A model generated the notes under the pieces. The model saw only the letters and a list, made by a program, of their open reading frames with translations. It was not told the DNA's origin and searched no databases. From the NCBI RefSeq assembly GCF_042920265.1, contig NZ_JBDQZI010000001.1, positions 124,001 to 188,000 on the forward strand: DNA of 64,000 bases, read 5' to 3'. The position numbers were made by a program, and so were the translations under genes. This DNA comes from Lysinibacillus_B sp042920265. GTDB taxonomy: Bacteria > Bacillota > Bacilli > Bacillales_A > Planococcaceae. Below, piece after piece: positions 26,447 to 35,737 of this stretch. Within the stretch, counting starts at the first letter, position 1. The number at the start of each line of letters is the position of its first letter.

Positions 26447-27064
26447 ATGAAGAAACAACGTGGCTTATTAATCGTATTATCAGGTCCATCTGGTGTGGGA
26501 AAAGGAACTGTTCGAAAAGAGCTATTCTCACAGTCCAATACGAATTATGAATATTCTATTTCAATGACAACACGTAATCCTCGCGAAGGAGAAGTAGATG
26601 GTGTAGACTATTTCTTTAAGACACGTGAGGAATTTGAAGTATTAATTGAACAAGGTGGTTTACTTGAGCATGCACAGTTTGTCGGTAATTACTACGGTAC
26701 ACCGCTTGCTTATGTAAATGAAACATTAGATGCAGGGCGCGATGTATTTTTAGAGATTGAAGTACAAGGTGCCAAGCAAATTCGAGAAAAAGCACCAGAT
26801 GCATTATTTATTTTCTTAGCACCGCCGAGTCTTTCTGAGTTAAAATCACGTTTAGTAGGGCGTGGTACGGAGACAGAAGACGTTATTGCAAAACGTATTG
26901 CAACAGCGGAAGAAGAGCTTGAAATGATGAGCCTATACGATTACGTTGTAGAAAACGACGAAGTACACAATGCATGTGATAAAATTAACGCCATTATTAA
27001 AGCGGAACATTGTCGTCGCGAGCGTGTAGAAAAAATTTATTTATCAATGTTGAAGGGAGAATAA
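26447..27064 (+). CDS. gmk: Guanylate kinase
   Basis: Phosphorylates GMP to GDP using ATP. The 205-residue product has the P-loop GPSGVGKGT (about residues 13-21), the GMP-binding STTRNPR-like segment (SMTTRNPREGE), and GVDYFF. Ribosome site AGAAGGAG. It is followed by rpoZ after four bases, a conserved gmk-rpoZ pairing that joins guanine nucleotide supply with the RNA polymerase omega subunit. Confidence 0.98.
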   Translation: MKKQRGLLIVLSGPSGVGKGTVRKELFSQSNTNYEYSISMTTRNPREGEVDGVDYFFKTREEFEVLIEQGGLLEHAQFVGNYYGTPLAYVNETLDAGRDVFLEIEVQGAKQIREKAPDALFIFLAPPSLSELKSRLVGRGTETEDVIAKRIATAEEELEMMSLYDYVVENDEVHNACDKINAIIKAEHCRRERVEKIYLSMLKGE

Positions 27065-27068
27065 ATCC

Positions 27069-27293
27069 ATGTTATATCCATCAGTAGATGCTTTAAAAAA
27101 GGAAATCGATTCAAAATACTCTTTAGTAAGCTTAGCTTCTAAGCGAGCGCGCCAAATGCAAGAGGAAGGTGGCGAGCGCCTTCATAGATACGTTTCTTAC
27201 AAGCCTGTAGGAAAAGCGTTAGAAGAAGTAGCGGCCGGCGTATTAGAGAAAGAACAGCAAGATGAATCAACAATTTACGAGGATGAAGTGTAA
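27069..27293 (+). CDS. rpoZ: RNA polymerase omega subunit
   Basis: Small subunit assisting folding of beta-prime and assembly of RNA polymerase. The 74-residue product begins MLYPSVDALKKEIDSKYSLV and contains the SKRARQM helix and KPVGKALEEV, typical of Bacillus omega. Ribosome site GAAGGGAG. A GGGAGCT-type hairpin (about 27358-27383) lies downstream without a clear T tract, so transcription may continue into coaBC. Confidence 0.95.
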   Translation: MLYPSVDALKKEIDSKYSLVSLASKRARQMQEEGGERLHRYVSYKPVGKALEEVAAGVLEKEQQDESTIYEDEV

Positions 27294-27409
27294 GTTTAGC
27301 TCATTCATCCGTACTTTGGTCATCTAAGTAGTCCTAATTATATGTAAAGTATTTAGTAGCTCCCGGAGAAAACTCTTTGGGAGCTTATCATTTGAAGGGG
27401 GCAAACTAA

Positions 27410-28606
27410 ATGCAAAACAAAAATATTTTACTTTGCGTAACGGGCGGTATTGCTGTCTATAAAGCAGTGGCACTGACGAGTAAATTAACGCAAGCGGGTT
27501 TTCATGTAAAAGTAATGATGACAGCATCTGCACAAAAATTTGTGAACCCTTTAAGCTTTCAGGTGATGTCAAAAAATGATGTGTTTTTCGATACATTTGA
27601 CGAAAAAGATTCAAGTGTGATCGCACATATTGATTTAGCAGATTGGGCGGATCTTATTTTAGTCGCACCAGCTACAGCGAATGTCATTGGTAAACTGGCG
27701 AATGGCATTGCAGATGATATGGTGACAACGACATTACTGGCAACGACGGCGCCGGTATGGCTAGCGCCCGCGATGAATGTACATATGTATGATCATCCAG
27801 CAGTAAGACGTAATATTGCACAGCTACATACAGATGGGTACCGTTTTGTCGAACCTTCCGAAGGCTATTTAGCATGTGGCTATGTAGGGAAGGGGCGTCT
27901 AGAAGAGCCCGAAAAAATGACAGCGTTAGTCATGCAGCATTTTGCACCACAAAAACAGCCGCTTAAAGGAAAAAAAGTGGTTGTATCAGCTGGCCCAACC
28001 CGTGAGCGCGTTGACCCAGTCCGCTTTTTAACGAACTTCTCAACAGGGAAGATGGGGTACTCAATGGCCGAAGCAGCACGTGATTTAGGCGCAGATGTTG
28101 TGCTTGTTTCTGGTCCAACGAATTTACCTAAGCCAATGGGTATGACAGTAATCGATGTGGAGAGTGCTCAAAATATGTTTGATGCGATTTGGGCACAATA
28201 CGAATCAGCTGATATCGTCATTAAAACAGCTGCTGTAGCAGATTATCGCCCGAAAAATGTGCATGGTCAGAAAATGAAAAAGCAACCAGGCGATGCTGTT
28301 TTAGAACTAGAACGTACAACCGATATTTTAGCAACGCTTGGAGCCAACAAAACACACCAGTTGTTAATTGGATTTGCTGCAGAAACGAATGATGTAGAAA
28401 GCTACGGGGCACAAAAATTACAAAAGAAAAATGCGGATTATATTGTCGCAAATGACGTGACAGAAGCTGGCTCTGGTTTTGGTACAGACACGAATAGTGT
28501 AATTTTAATCGGACATGACTACAAGCAAAAATTTGCGCAACTTCCTAAAAAAGAGTTAGCACGACAGTTGCTTGAAACAATTGCAGAAAGAGAAGATTTT
28601 AAATGA
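27410..28606 (+). CDS. coaBC: Bifunctional phosphopantothenoylcysteine decarboxylase / phosphopantothenate-cysteine ligase
   Basis: Carries out two steps of coenzyme A synthesis: ligation of 4'-phosphopantothenate with cysteine (CoaB) and decarboxylation to 4'-phosphopantetheine (CoaC). The 398-residue product has the flavodoxin-like CoaC domain (VTGGIAVYKA, residues about 9-18; PAMNVHMYDHP) and the CoaB domain with SAGPTRERVDPVRFLTN and AAVADYRP. ATGA overlap with priA. Confidence 0.97.
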   Translation: MQNKNILLCVTGGIAVYKAVALTSKLTQAGFHVKVMMTASAQKFVNPLSFQVMSKNDVFFDTFDEKDSSVIAHIDLADWADLILVAPATANVIGKLANGIADDMVTTTLLATTAPVWLAPAMNVHMYDHPAVRRNIAQLHTDGYRFVEPSEGYLACGYVGKGRLEEPEKMTALVMQHFAPQKQPLKGKKVVVSAGPTRERVDPVRFLTNFSTGKMGYSMAEAARDLGADVVLVSGPTNLPKPMGMTVIDVESAQNMFDAIWAQYESADIVIKTAAVADYRPKNVHGQKMKKQPGDAVLELERTTDILATLGANKTHQLLIGFAAETNDVESYGAQKLQKKNADYIVANDVTEAGSGFGTDTNSVILIGHDYKQKFAQLPKKELARQLLETIAEREDFK

Positions 28607-31020
28607 CATTAGTCGTTGCACAAGTCATTGTCGATGTAGCCGCCTATCCAGTGGATCGACCGTTTGATTATGTTGTTCCAGATGCGTGGCATTCATTAAT
28701 CGAAGTGGGGAGTCGTGTGAAAGTCCCTTTTGGCCCGCGTAATGTACTCGGTTTTGTTGTCGCGTTACAACACGAAACAGATGTGCCAATGGATAAAATG
28801 AAGCCTGTTGCACAAATATTAGATATTGAACCTGTGCTAACAGAAGAAATGCTGAAATTATCAAAATGGCTGAAGCAACAAACGATTTGCTATGAAATTG
28901 ATGCATTGCAAGCCATGCTCCCATCTGCCTTGCGTGCAAAGTATGAAAAAATTGTGCATGTGACAGGGGAAGTAGCCGCGCTACCTGACATCTTACAGGC
29001 TCATTTTAATAAGAACGGTAAAGCAAACTTGAAAAATTTCGAAAAAGAAGGATTGCTTCGGGAAGTAAAGCAGGCGCTAAAAGATGGTCTGGTTACAGTT
29101 GAAAATAGTGTGAAACAGCAAGGTGCAGTGAAAGAAATCCGGAAAGTACAAATCGAATCGGATTTAGTGAAGTTAACAGAAATAGAAGCTTCTATTGCTA
29201 AGCGGGCAGCTAAGCAAAAACAGCTTGTCCAGTGGATGATGAAGCACCCAGGCCAAATGTTTTTACCAGATGATTTGTGTCGTGAAGCCGGTGTAACAAT
29301 GGGCGTATTGCAATCTGTGATAGAAAAAGGCGCCGCTTTTTTTATGAAAGAGGAAGTATACCGCGACCCATTCACAAAAGAAGTAGCAAAAACCGATTTT
29401 TTAACACTAACGGATGAGCAAGCGACGGCTTTAACGGCTATTACGCAAGCAATGGATGCGCAACGTGCAGAAACATTTTTACTGCAAGGTGTCACAGGTA
29501 GTGGGAAAACGGAAGTGTATTTACAAGCCATTCAACATACGCTGAGAGAAGGGAAGGAATCGATTGTACTTGTACCTGAGATTTCATTAACACCCCAAAT
29601 GACGGAGCGTTTCCGTTCGCGTTTTGGAGAACTCGTAGCCGTTCTTCATAGCGGGCTTTCAGTCGGTGAAAAGTATGATGAGTGGCGGAAAATCCAGCAA
29701 GGAAAAGTAAAAGTTGTTGTCGGTGCTCGTTCTGCGATTTTTGCCCCATTTGAAAATGTCGGACTCATCATTTTAGATGAAGAACATGAATCCACGTATA
29801 AACAAGAGGATGCCCCTCGTTATCATGCACGGGATGTTGCGATTTGGCGTGGTCAGTATCATGGATGCCCCGTTATTTTAGGTAGTGCAACGCCAAGTCT
29901 TGAATCATTTGCTCGAGCAAAAAAAAATGTGTATACATTATTAACGTTAAAAAATCGCGCGATGAGGCAAGCTTTACCGACAGTACATGTTGTCGATATG
30001 CGTGAAGAATTAAAGTTAGGGAATCGCTCCATGTTTTCAATTAGCTTAGTAGAAGCGATTCGGGAACGTCTAATGAAAAAAGAGCAAACGGTGCTCTTTT
30101 TAAACCGTCGTGGTTACTCTTCCTTTGTCTTATGTCGTGATTGTGGGACGGTAGTAGAATGTCCAAATTGTGATATTTCGTTAACGTATCATCGCTCCAG
30201 TGAGAAATTAAAATGTCATTATTGTGGATATGAAGAGTATGTGCCACAGTCTTGCCCACAATGTCAGAGTGAGCATATTCGTTTCTTCGGTACAGGGACG
30301 CAAAAAGTCGAGGAAGAGATATATAAGCTATTTCCGGAAGCACGTGTCCTTCGGATGGATGTCGATACAACAAGTAAAAAAGGTGCACACGAGGAAATTT
30401 TAGATGCTTTTGGGCGAGGGGAAGCCGATATTTTACTTGGTACGCAAATGATTGCAAAGGGACTTGATTTTCCGAATATTACGCTTGTTGGTGTATTAAG
30501 TGCGGATACGAGCTTGCATCTTCCAGATTATCGTTCCGCAGAGCGTACGTTTCAACTGTTAACACAAGTAAGTGGACGAGCGGGTAGACATGAAAAATCG
30601 GGAGAGGTTATCGTGCAAACGTACACACCCGAACATTATACAATTGAATTGTCAAAAGAACAGTTATACGAACCGTTTTATGAGCGTGAAATGCATATGC
30701 GCCGTCAAGCAGGCTATCCGCCTTATTATTATTTAGCGCTTGTACAAGTATCGCATGAAGATGTTATGATGGCGGCTGAGTATGCAGCGAGAGCAGCTGA
30801 ATATTTACGGTCGAACTTACCATTTAACGTGTCTATTATCGGGCCCACAACAGCAAGTATTAGCCGTCTCCAAAATAGATATCGCTATCAATGTTTGATA
30901 AAATACAAAATAGAACCAAACCTCATTCCAGTACTATTACAGCTTATAAAACTGTATCGCTCGGAATGGATAAAAAAAGGAATCCTGCTCACCATTGATT
31001 TAGACCCATCAATGATTTGA
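28603..31020 (+). CDS. priA: Primosomal protein N' (replication restart helicase)
   Basis: 3'-5' DNA helicase that recognises stalled forks and reloads the replicative helicase. The 805-residue product has an N-terminal DNA-binding domain, Walker A GVTGSGKTEVY (about 293-303), DEEHESTYKQ, and a zinc-binding insert with several CxxC pairs (CRDCGTVVECPNCD, CHYCGYEEYVPQSCPQC). A helicase C domain with SGRAGR follows. Start overlaps coaBC by four bases. Confidence 0.98.
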   Translation: MTLVVAQVIVDVAAYPVDRPFDYVVPDAWHSLIEVGSRVKVPFGPRNVLGFVVALQHETDVPMDKMKPVAQILDIEPVLTEEMLKLSKWLKQQTICYEIDALQAMLPSALRAKYEKIVHVTGEVAALPDILQAHFNKNGKANLKNFEKEGLLREVKQALKDGLVTVENSVKQQGAVKEIRKVQIESDLVKLTEIEASIAKRAAKQKQLVQWMMKHPGQMFLPDDLCREAGVTMGVLQSVIEKGAAFFMKEEVYRDPFTKEVAKTDFLTLTDEQATALTAITQAMDAQRAETFLLQGVTGSGKTEVYLQAIQHTLREGKESIVLVPEISLTPQMTERFRSRFGELVAVLHSGLSVGEKYDEWRKIQQGKVKVVVGARSAIFAPFENVGLIILDEEHESTYKQEDAPRYHARDVAIWRGQYHGCPVILGSATPSLESFARAKKNVYTLLTLKNRAMRQALPTVHVVDMREELKLGNRSMFSISLVEAIRERLMKKEQTVLFLNRRGYSSFVLCRDCGTVVECPNCDISLTYHRSSEKLKCHYCGYEEYVPQSCPQCQSEHIRFFGTGTQKVEEEIYKLFPEARVLRMDVDTTSKKGAHEEILDAFGRGEADILLGTQMIAKGLDFPNITLVGVLSADTSLHLPDYRSAERTFQLLTQVSGRAGRHEKSGEVIVQTYTPEHYTIELSKEQLYEPFYEREMHMRRQAGYPPYYYLALVQVSHEDVMMAAEYAARAAEYLRSNLPFNVSIIGPTTASISRLQNRYRYQCLIKYKIEPNLIPVLLQLIKLYRSEWIKKGILLTIDLDPSMI

Positions 31021-31043
31021 GCTTGTGAAAGAGGTAAAAATGT

Positions 31044-31535
31044 ATGGCAATTAGAGAAGTAGTAAAAGCACCTGCAAAGGTTTTATCTTCAAAAACAAGA
31101 GAAGTAGAAGTAATCGATGAGAACATCATTGCGCTTTTAGATGATTTATATGACACGATGGTAGAGCATGACGGCGTTGGCATTGCAGCACCACAAGTAA
31201 ATGTTGATTTACGTGTAGCGATTGTTGAACTAGGGGAAGATATTTTAGAAATGATTAACCCAGTTGTGCTGGAAACACGTGGCGAAGCGGAAGATATTGA
31301 AGGTTGCTTAAGCTTTCCGGATCTTTTCGGTTTAGTAAAGCGCCCGACATACGTAAAAATTGAAGCGGCAGACCGTGAAGGACAGATTTATGAGTTAGAA
31401 GCAGAAGATTTCGAAGCACGTTGTATTTTACATGAAATCGATCATTTAGATGGTGTATTATTCGACGCCAAAATGACGCGTGTGTTAACGCAAGAAGAAC
31501 TAGATGAACTGTACGCAGATGTTGAGGAGGAATAA
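31044..31535 (+). CDS. def: Peptide deformylase
   Basis: Metalloenzyme that removes the formyl group from nascent proteins. The 163-residue product has all three family motifs: GVGIAAPQ (44-51), EGCLSFP with metal ligand Cys88, and HEIDHLDG with ligands His130 and His134 and catalytic Glu131. It is the shorter type 1 form, like B. subtilis DefA. Located next to fmt, which adds the formyl group to initiator tRNA. Confidence 0.98.
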   Translation: MAIREVVKAPAKVLSSKTREVEVIDENIIALLDDLYDTMVEHDGVGIAAPQVNVDLRVAIVELGEDILEMINPVVLETRGEAEDIEGCLSFPDLFGLVKRPTYVKIEAADREGQIYELEAEDFEARCILHEIDHLDGVLFDAKMTRVLTQEELDELYADVEEE

Positions 31536-31536
31536 T

Positions 31537-32478
31537 ATGACAAAGGTCGTATTTATGGGAACGCCCGCTTTCTCAGCACCAATTTTACGTATGTTGCATG
31601 AAGAGGGCTATCATATTTTAGCGGTTGTTACGCAACCAGACCGTCCAGTAGGGCGCAAAAAAATACTTACACCACCACCAGTAAAGGAAGAAGCGGTACG
31701 CCTTGGTTTACCAGTGATTCAGCCCGAGAAATTACGCGGTTCAGAGGAACTACAGCAAATTATTGGATTAGGTGCAGATATTATTATTACAGCCGCATTT
31801 GGTCAAATTTTACCGAAAGAGCTACTAGATGCTCCGCGCTTAGGGTGTATTAATGTGCATGCCTCTTTATTGCCGCAATACCGTGGCGGTGCCCCAATCC
31901 ATCAAGCAATCATTGATGGACAAAAGACAACAGGGGTTACGATTATGTATATGGCAGAAAAGCTGGATGCAGGTGATATTATTTCCCAACGCGACATCAT
32001 GATTGAAGATGCAGACCATACAGGGAGCATGTTCGAAAAATTAAGCGAAGTAGGTCGCGAGCTATTAAAAGAGACATTGCCTGCAATTATTGATGGAACG
32101 AATGCCCGCATTGTACAAGATGAGTCACTCGTAACATATGCAAGCAATATTAGTCGTGAGCAAGAGCGCATTGACTGGACAAAAGATGCGCGTACGATTT
32201 ACAACCAAGTACGTGGTCTGCATCCATGGCCAGTTGCTTATACAACATTCGAAGCGGCAAACGTAAAAATTTGGTGGGCGCAGGTGGGCGCTACAGCGCA
32301 TGACCGCGAGCCGGGAGAAGTTGTAGCGATTCATAAAGATCGTTTTGAGGTCGCAACAGGTGCAGGCGGTACGTTAGCGGTACTAGACTTACAACCAGCC
32401 GGGAAAAAACGTATGACAGCAGAAGAATATTTACGTGGCACTGGTTCAAAACTACAGATAGGGGACCGCTTTGAATGA
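31537..32478 (+). CDS. fmt: Methionyl-tRNA formyltransferase
   Basis: Transfers a formyl group from 10-formyl-THF to Met-tRNA-fMet. The 313-residue product opens VFMGTPAFSAPIL and has the HASLLPQYRGGAPIHQAI active-site segment (Asn-His-Asp triad family). The ATG at 31537 is chosen because GAGGAGG lies ahead and the protein then aligns with relatives. Overlaps rsmB by four bases. Confidence 0.98.
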   Translation: MTKVVFMGTPAFSAPILRMLHEEGYHILAVVTQPDRPVGRKKILTPPPVKEEAVRLGLPVIQPEKLRGSEELQQIIGLGADIIITAAFGQILPKELLDAPRLGCINVHASLLPQYRGGAPIHQAIIDGQKTTGVTIMYMAEKLDAGDIISQRDIMIEDADHTGSMFEKLSEVGRELLKETLPAIIDGTNARIVQDESLVTYASNISREQERIDWTKDARTIYNQVRGLHPWPVAYTTFEAANVKIWWAQVGATAHDREPGEVVAIHKDRFEVATGAGGTLAVLDLQPAGKKRMTAEEYLRGTGSKLQIGDRFE

Positions 32479-33836
32479 GTAAAAAGAAGCAACAAATTTG
32501 GGATGGAAATGTGCGTGATGCGGCATTAACCATTTTGCTAGCCGTTGATAAAAATCAAGCATATAGCAATCTTTTGTTACATCAAACGATTGAAAAATAC
32601 AAGATTGATGCGAAAGACCGTAGTTTATTAACAGAAATTACGTATGGGACATTACAGCATAAATTCACGCTGGATTACTATTTAGAACCATTTATTCGTG
32701 GGAAAGTCGATTTATGGGTACGTTGGCTACTGCGTATGTCGCTGTATCAAATGGAATATTTATCGCGTATTCCCCCACACGCTGCAGTGAATGAGGCAGT
32801 AGAAATTGCGAAACGTCGTGGACATAAAGGCATTGCATCCATGGTGAACGGTATTCTCCGTACGATTCTTCGTGAGGGTTTACGAGCAACTGCGGATATT
32901 ACAGACCCAGTAGAGCGTCTTTCAATTGAAACGAGTCATCCGAAGTGGTTAGTCGACCGTTGGGTGGAAAGCTACGGTTATGAGAATACGGCAAATATGT
33001 TACGTGAAAATAATATTCCACCGGTACAAACTGTACGTGTGAATACAACACGTGCAACGGTCGAACAAGTATTAGCGTCTCTTGAAGCAGAAGGAATAAA
33101 GGCGCACCAAAGTGATGTTATGCCTGAATGTATTCATTTAACAAATGGTACAGCTGCTCGTACAACTGCGTTTAAAGAGGGCTTGATAACGATTCAAGAT
33201 GAAAGCTCCATGCTACCAGCGAATGTATTAAATCCTCAGCCTGGCATGAAAGTGCTCGATATGTGTGCGGCACCAGGTGGGAAGACGACACATTTGGCGG
33301 AGAAAATGCAAAACGAAGGCTCGATTTTGGCAATGGATTTGCATCCGCATAAGCTGGATTTAATCGATGAAAATACAGCGCGACTTGGGCTGGAGATTGT
33401 ACAAACTGCGCCAATTGATGGGCGTAAGGCGGCAAGCTTCTTAGCAAAAGAGAGCTTTGATGCGGTATTAGTCGATGCTCCGTGCTCAGGACTTGGTGTC
33501 ATGCGTCGCAAGCCAGATATTAAATATACGAAGCGTGAGGAAGACCTAGAAAGTCTTCAAACAATTCAGCTTGCGATTTTAGACAATGCGGTACAAGTAT
33601 TAAAGCCAGGTGGACGTTTAGTATATAGTACATGTACAGTAGATAAACGAGAAAACGAAGGCACGGTAGAAGCGTTTTTAACCGCACATCCAGAGATGGA
33701 AAGTGAAGCCTTAACCAATTTACCGGAAAAACTATTAGCGAAACAAAACAGCGGTATGCTACAAGTATTTCCGCAAGATTTTGGCAGTGATGGCTTTTTT
33801 GTTGCTGCTTTTCGTAAAAAAGGAGAAACAATTTAA
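32475..33836 (+). CDS. rsmB: 16S rRNA (cytosine-967-C5)-methyltransferase
   Basis: SAM-dependent enzyme methylating C967 (E. coli numbering) of 16S rRNA. The 453-residue product has an N-terminal NusB-like RNA-binding domain (about 10-140) and a C-terminal Rossmann methyltransferase with CAAPGGKT, the catalytic cysteine in DAPCSGLG, and the second cysteine in YSTCTV. In translation-coupled series fmt-rsmB-rlmN. Confidence 0.97.
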   Translation: MSKKKQQIWDGNVRDAALTILLAVDKNQAYSNLLLHQTIEKYKIDAKDRSLLTEITYGTLQHKFTLDYYLEPFIRGKVDLWVRWLLRMSLYQMEYLSRIPPHAAVNEAVEIAKRRGHKGIASMVNGILRTILREGLRATADITDPVERLSIETSHPKWLVDRWVESYGYENTANMLRENNIPPVQTVRVNTTRATVEQVLASLEAEGIKAHQSDVMPECIHLTNGTAARTTAFKEGLITIQDESSMLPANVLNPQPGMKVLDMCAAPGGKTTHLAEKMQNEGSILAMDLHPHKLDLIDENTARLGLEIVQTAPIDGRKAASFLAKESFDAVLVDAPCSGLGVMRRKPDIKYTKREEDLESLQTIQLAILDNAVQVLKPGGRLVYSTCTVDKRENEGTVEAFLTAHPEMESEALTNLPEKLLAKQNSGMLQVFPQDFGSDGFFVAAFRKKGETI

Positions 33837-33839
33837 CTA

Positions 33840-34979
33840 ATGGATCAACATAAATTTGATGAACGTATTCAAGATTTAGTGGAAGAGGCGGAAGACAAAC
33901 CAGTTCGTCGTGAGAAAAAAGAGAAGCCGCAGTTAAAAGAATCGATTTATTCTCTTCGTCCAGAGGAGTTACAGGAATGGTTAAAGGAACATGGAGAAAA
34001 ACCATTCCGTGCGGGACAGATTTTTGATTGGCTATACAATAAGCGCGTAAAAACGTTTGAAGAAATGTCAAACCTATCAAAAGGGCTACGTGAAAAATTA
34101 GAAGCAAACTTTGCCTTAACAACACTGTCAACCATTATTAAACAAGAATCAACAGATGGCACGATTAAATTTTTATTCCAATTACAGGACGGCTATTCAA
34201 TTGAAACGGTTTTAATGCGTCATGATTATGGGAACTCCATTTGTGTGACAACACAGGTAGGATGTCGTATTGGCTGTACGTTCTGTGCATCCACATTAGG
34301 TGGTTTAAAGCGTCACTTAATGGCGGGGGAAATCGTAGAGCAGGTTGTCAAAGTACAGCAACAGTTAGACGAAACAAATGAACGTGTAAGCTCTATCGTA
34401 ATCATGGGAATTGGTGAACCGTTTGATAACTATGATGCGATGATGAACTTCTTGAAAATTGTGAATAATGATAAAGGATTAAACATCGGTGCACGTCATA
34501 TTACCGTTTCGACATCAGGGATCGTACCGAAAATTTATCAGTTTGCAGACGAGCAATTACAAATTAACTTTGCGGTCTCCTTGCATGCACCAAATCAAGA
34601 AGCGCGCCAAAAGTTGATGCCGATTGCACGTGCATATAAAATTGATGAATTGCTTGAAGCTGTTCGTTATTATACGAAGAAAACAGGACGCCGTGTCACA
34701 TTTGAATATGGTCTAATGTCGGGAGAAAATGATTCTGTGGAAGTAGCAGAAGAGTTAGCGGCATTAATTAAAAATATTAAGTGTCACGTCAACTTAATTC
34801 CGATTAACTACGTACCAGAGCGCGATTATGTACGTACATCGCGTAGTAAAATTTTTGAATTTGAAAAAACGTTAAAGAACAATGGGATTAACGTTACGAT
34901 TCGCCGTGAACAAGGTGCGGATATTGCCGCAGCGTGTGGTCAATTACGTGCACAAGAACGATCAGAAGAAACAAAGTAG
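33840..34979 (+). CDS. rlmN: 23S rRNA (adenine-2503-C2)-methyltransferase, radical SAM
   Basis: Methylates A2503 of 23S rRNA and also A37 of some tRNAs. The 379-residue product has the radical SAM cluster CRIGCTFC with Cys142, Cys146 and Cys149 and a C-terminal cysteine in AACGQLR that forms the methyl carrier pair. It carries a charged 35-residue N-terminal extension (DEERIQDLVEEAEDK-like) that makes it slightly longer than the B. subtilis protein. The ATG follows the rsmB stop by three bases. Confidence 0.96.
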   Translation: MDQHKFDERIQDLVEEAEDKPVRREKKEKPQLKESIYSLRPEELQEWLKEHGEKPFRAGQIFDWLYNKRVKTFEEMSNLSKGLREKLEANFALTTLSTIIKQESTDGTIKFLFQLQDGYSIETVLMRHDYGNSICVTTQVGCRIGCTFCASTLGGLKRHLMAGEIVEQVVKVQQQLDETNERVSSIVIMGIGEPFDNYDAMMNFLKIVNNDKGLNIGARHITVSTSGIVPKIYQFADEQLQINFAVSLHAPNQEARQKLMPIARAYKIDELLEAVRYYTKKTGRRVTFEYGLMSGENDSVEVAEELAALIKNIKCHVNLIPINYVPERDYVRTSRSKIFEFEKTLKNNGINVTIRREQGADIAAACGQLRAQERSEETK

Positions 34980-34988
34980 GTGGTCATT

Positions 34989-35735
34989 GTGAACTTTACA
35001 GTCGAAAGTGATGTTGGATTAAAACGTACAGTGAATGAAGATCGGGTCGCATTTGTTGAACGGCCTGATCAATTGAAGCTGGCGATTTTAGCGGACGGTA
35101 TGGGTGGACATAATGCAGGCGACGTAGCAAGTGAAATGGCAATTGAGCAAATGCAAGCACTATTTTTGCAAGCAACAGCCGAGCAGCTTTCTTCCGAAGA
35201 AAGCTGTAAGGAATGGCTTCACGATGCTGTATCTGAGATTAATCATCAAATTTATCAATATTCATTATCACATGAAGGCTGTCAAGGTATGGGGACTACA
35301 CTCATTGCGGTACTCATTGACGAAAAGCATTGCACAATAAGTCATGTGGGCGATAGCCGGGTATATCATTTTACAGATGACACTGCTGCGCTTGTTACAC
35401 GCGATCATTCGTATGTCAATATTTTGGTAGAGAGCGGTGAAATTAGTGAAGAGGAAGCACAAAATCACCCGCAAAAGAATTTTATTTTAAAAGCACTTGG
35501 TACGGAAAGTTCCATTCAACCTGACTTCTATGATGTAACACTAGAGGAAAGTTCCTATTTACTAATTTGTTCAGATGGATTAAGTAATAAGTTATCGGTT
35601 GATGAAATGATCGCCATTATTACGCTTCCGATGCCGCTGCAGGAAAAAGGAAAAAAATTAATTCAACTAGCAAATGATTGTGGTGGCGAAGATAATATTT
35701 CCCTTGTACTGATGACTAGAAATGAGGAGGTGTAG
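34989..35735 (+). CDS. prpC: Ser/Thr protein phosphatase PrpC (PP2C family)
   Basis: Metal-dependent phosphatase that reverses PrkC phosphorylation. The 248-residue product has the PP2C motifs LADGMGGHNAGD (about 31-42), GMGTT, HVGDSRVY and SDGLSN. The GTG at 34989 is chosen because TAGGTGG lies five bases upstream; an in-frame GTG at 34980 has no ribosome site. prkC follows two bases after the stop. Confidence 0.95.
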   Translation: MNFTVESDVGLKRTVNEDRVAFVERPDQLKLAILADGMGGHNAGDVASEMAIEQMQALFLQATAEQLSSEESCKEWLHDAVSEINHQIYQYSLSHEGCQGMGTTLIAVLIDEKHCTISHVGDSRVYHFTDDTAALVTRDHSYVNILVESGEISEEEAQNHPQKNFILKALGTESSIQPDFYDVTLEESSYLLICSDGLSNKLSVDEMIAIITLPMPLQEKGKKLIQLANDCGGEDNISLVLMTRNEEV

Positions 35736-35737
35736 GC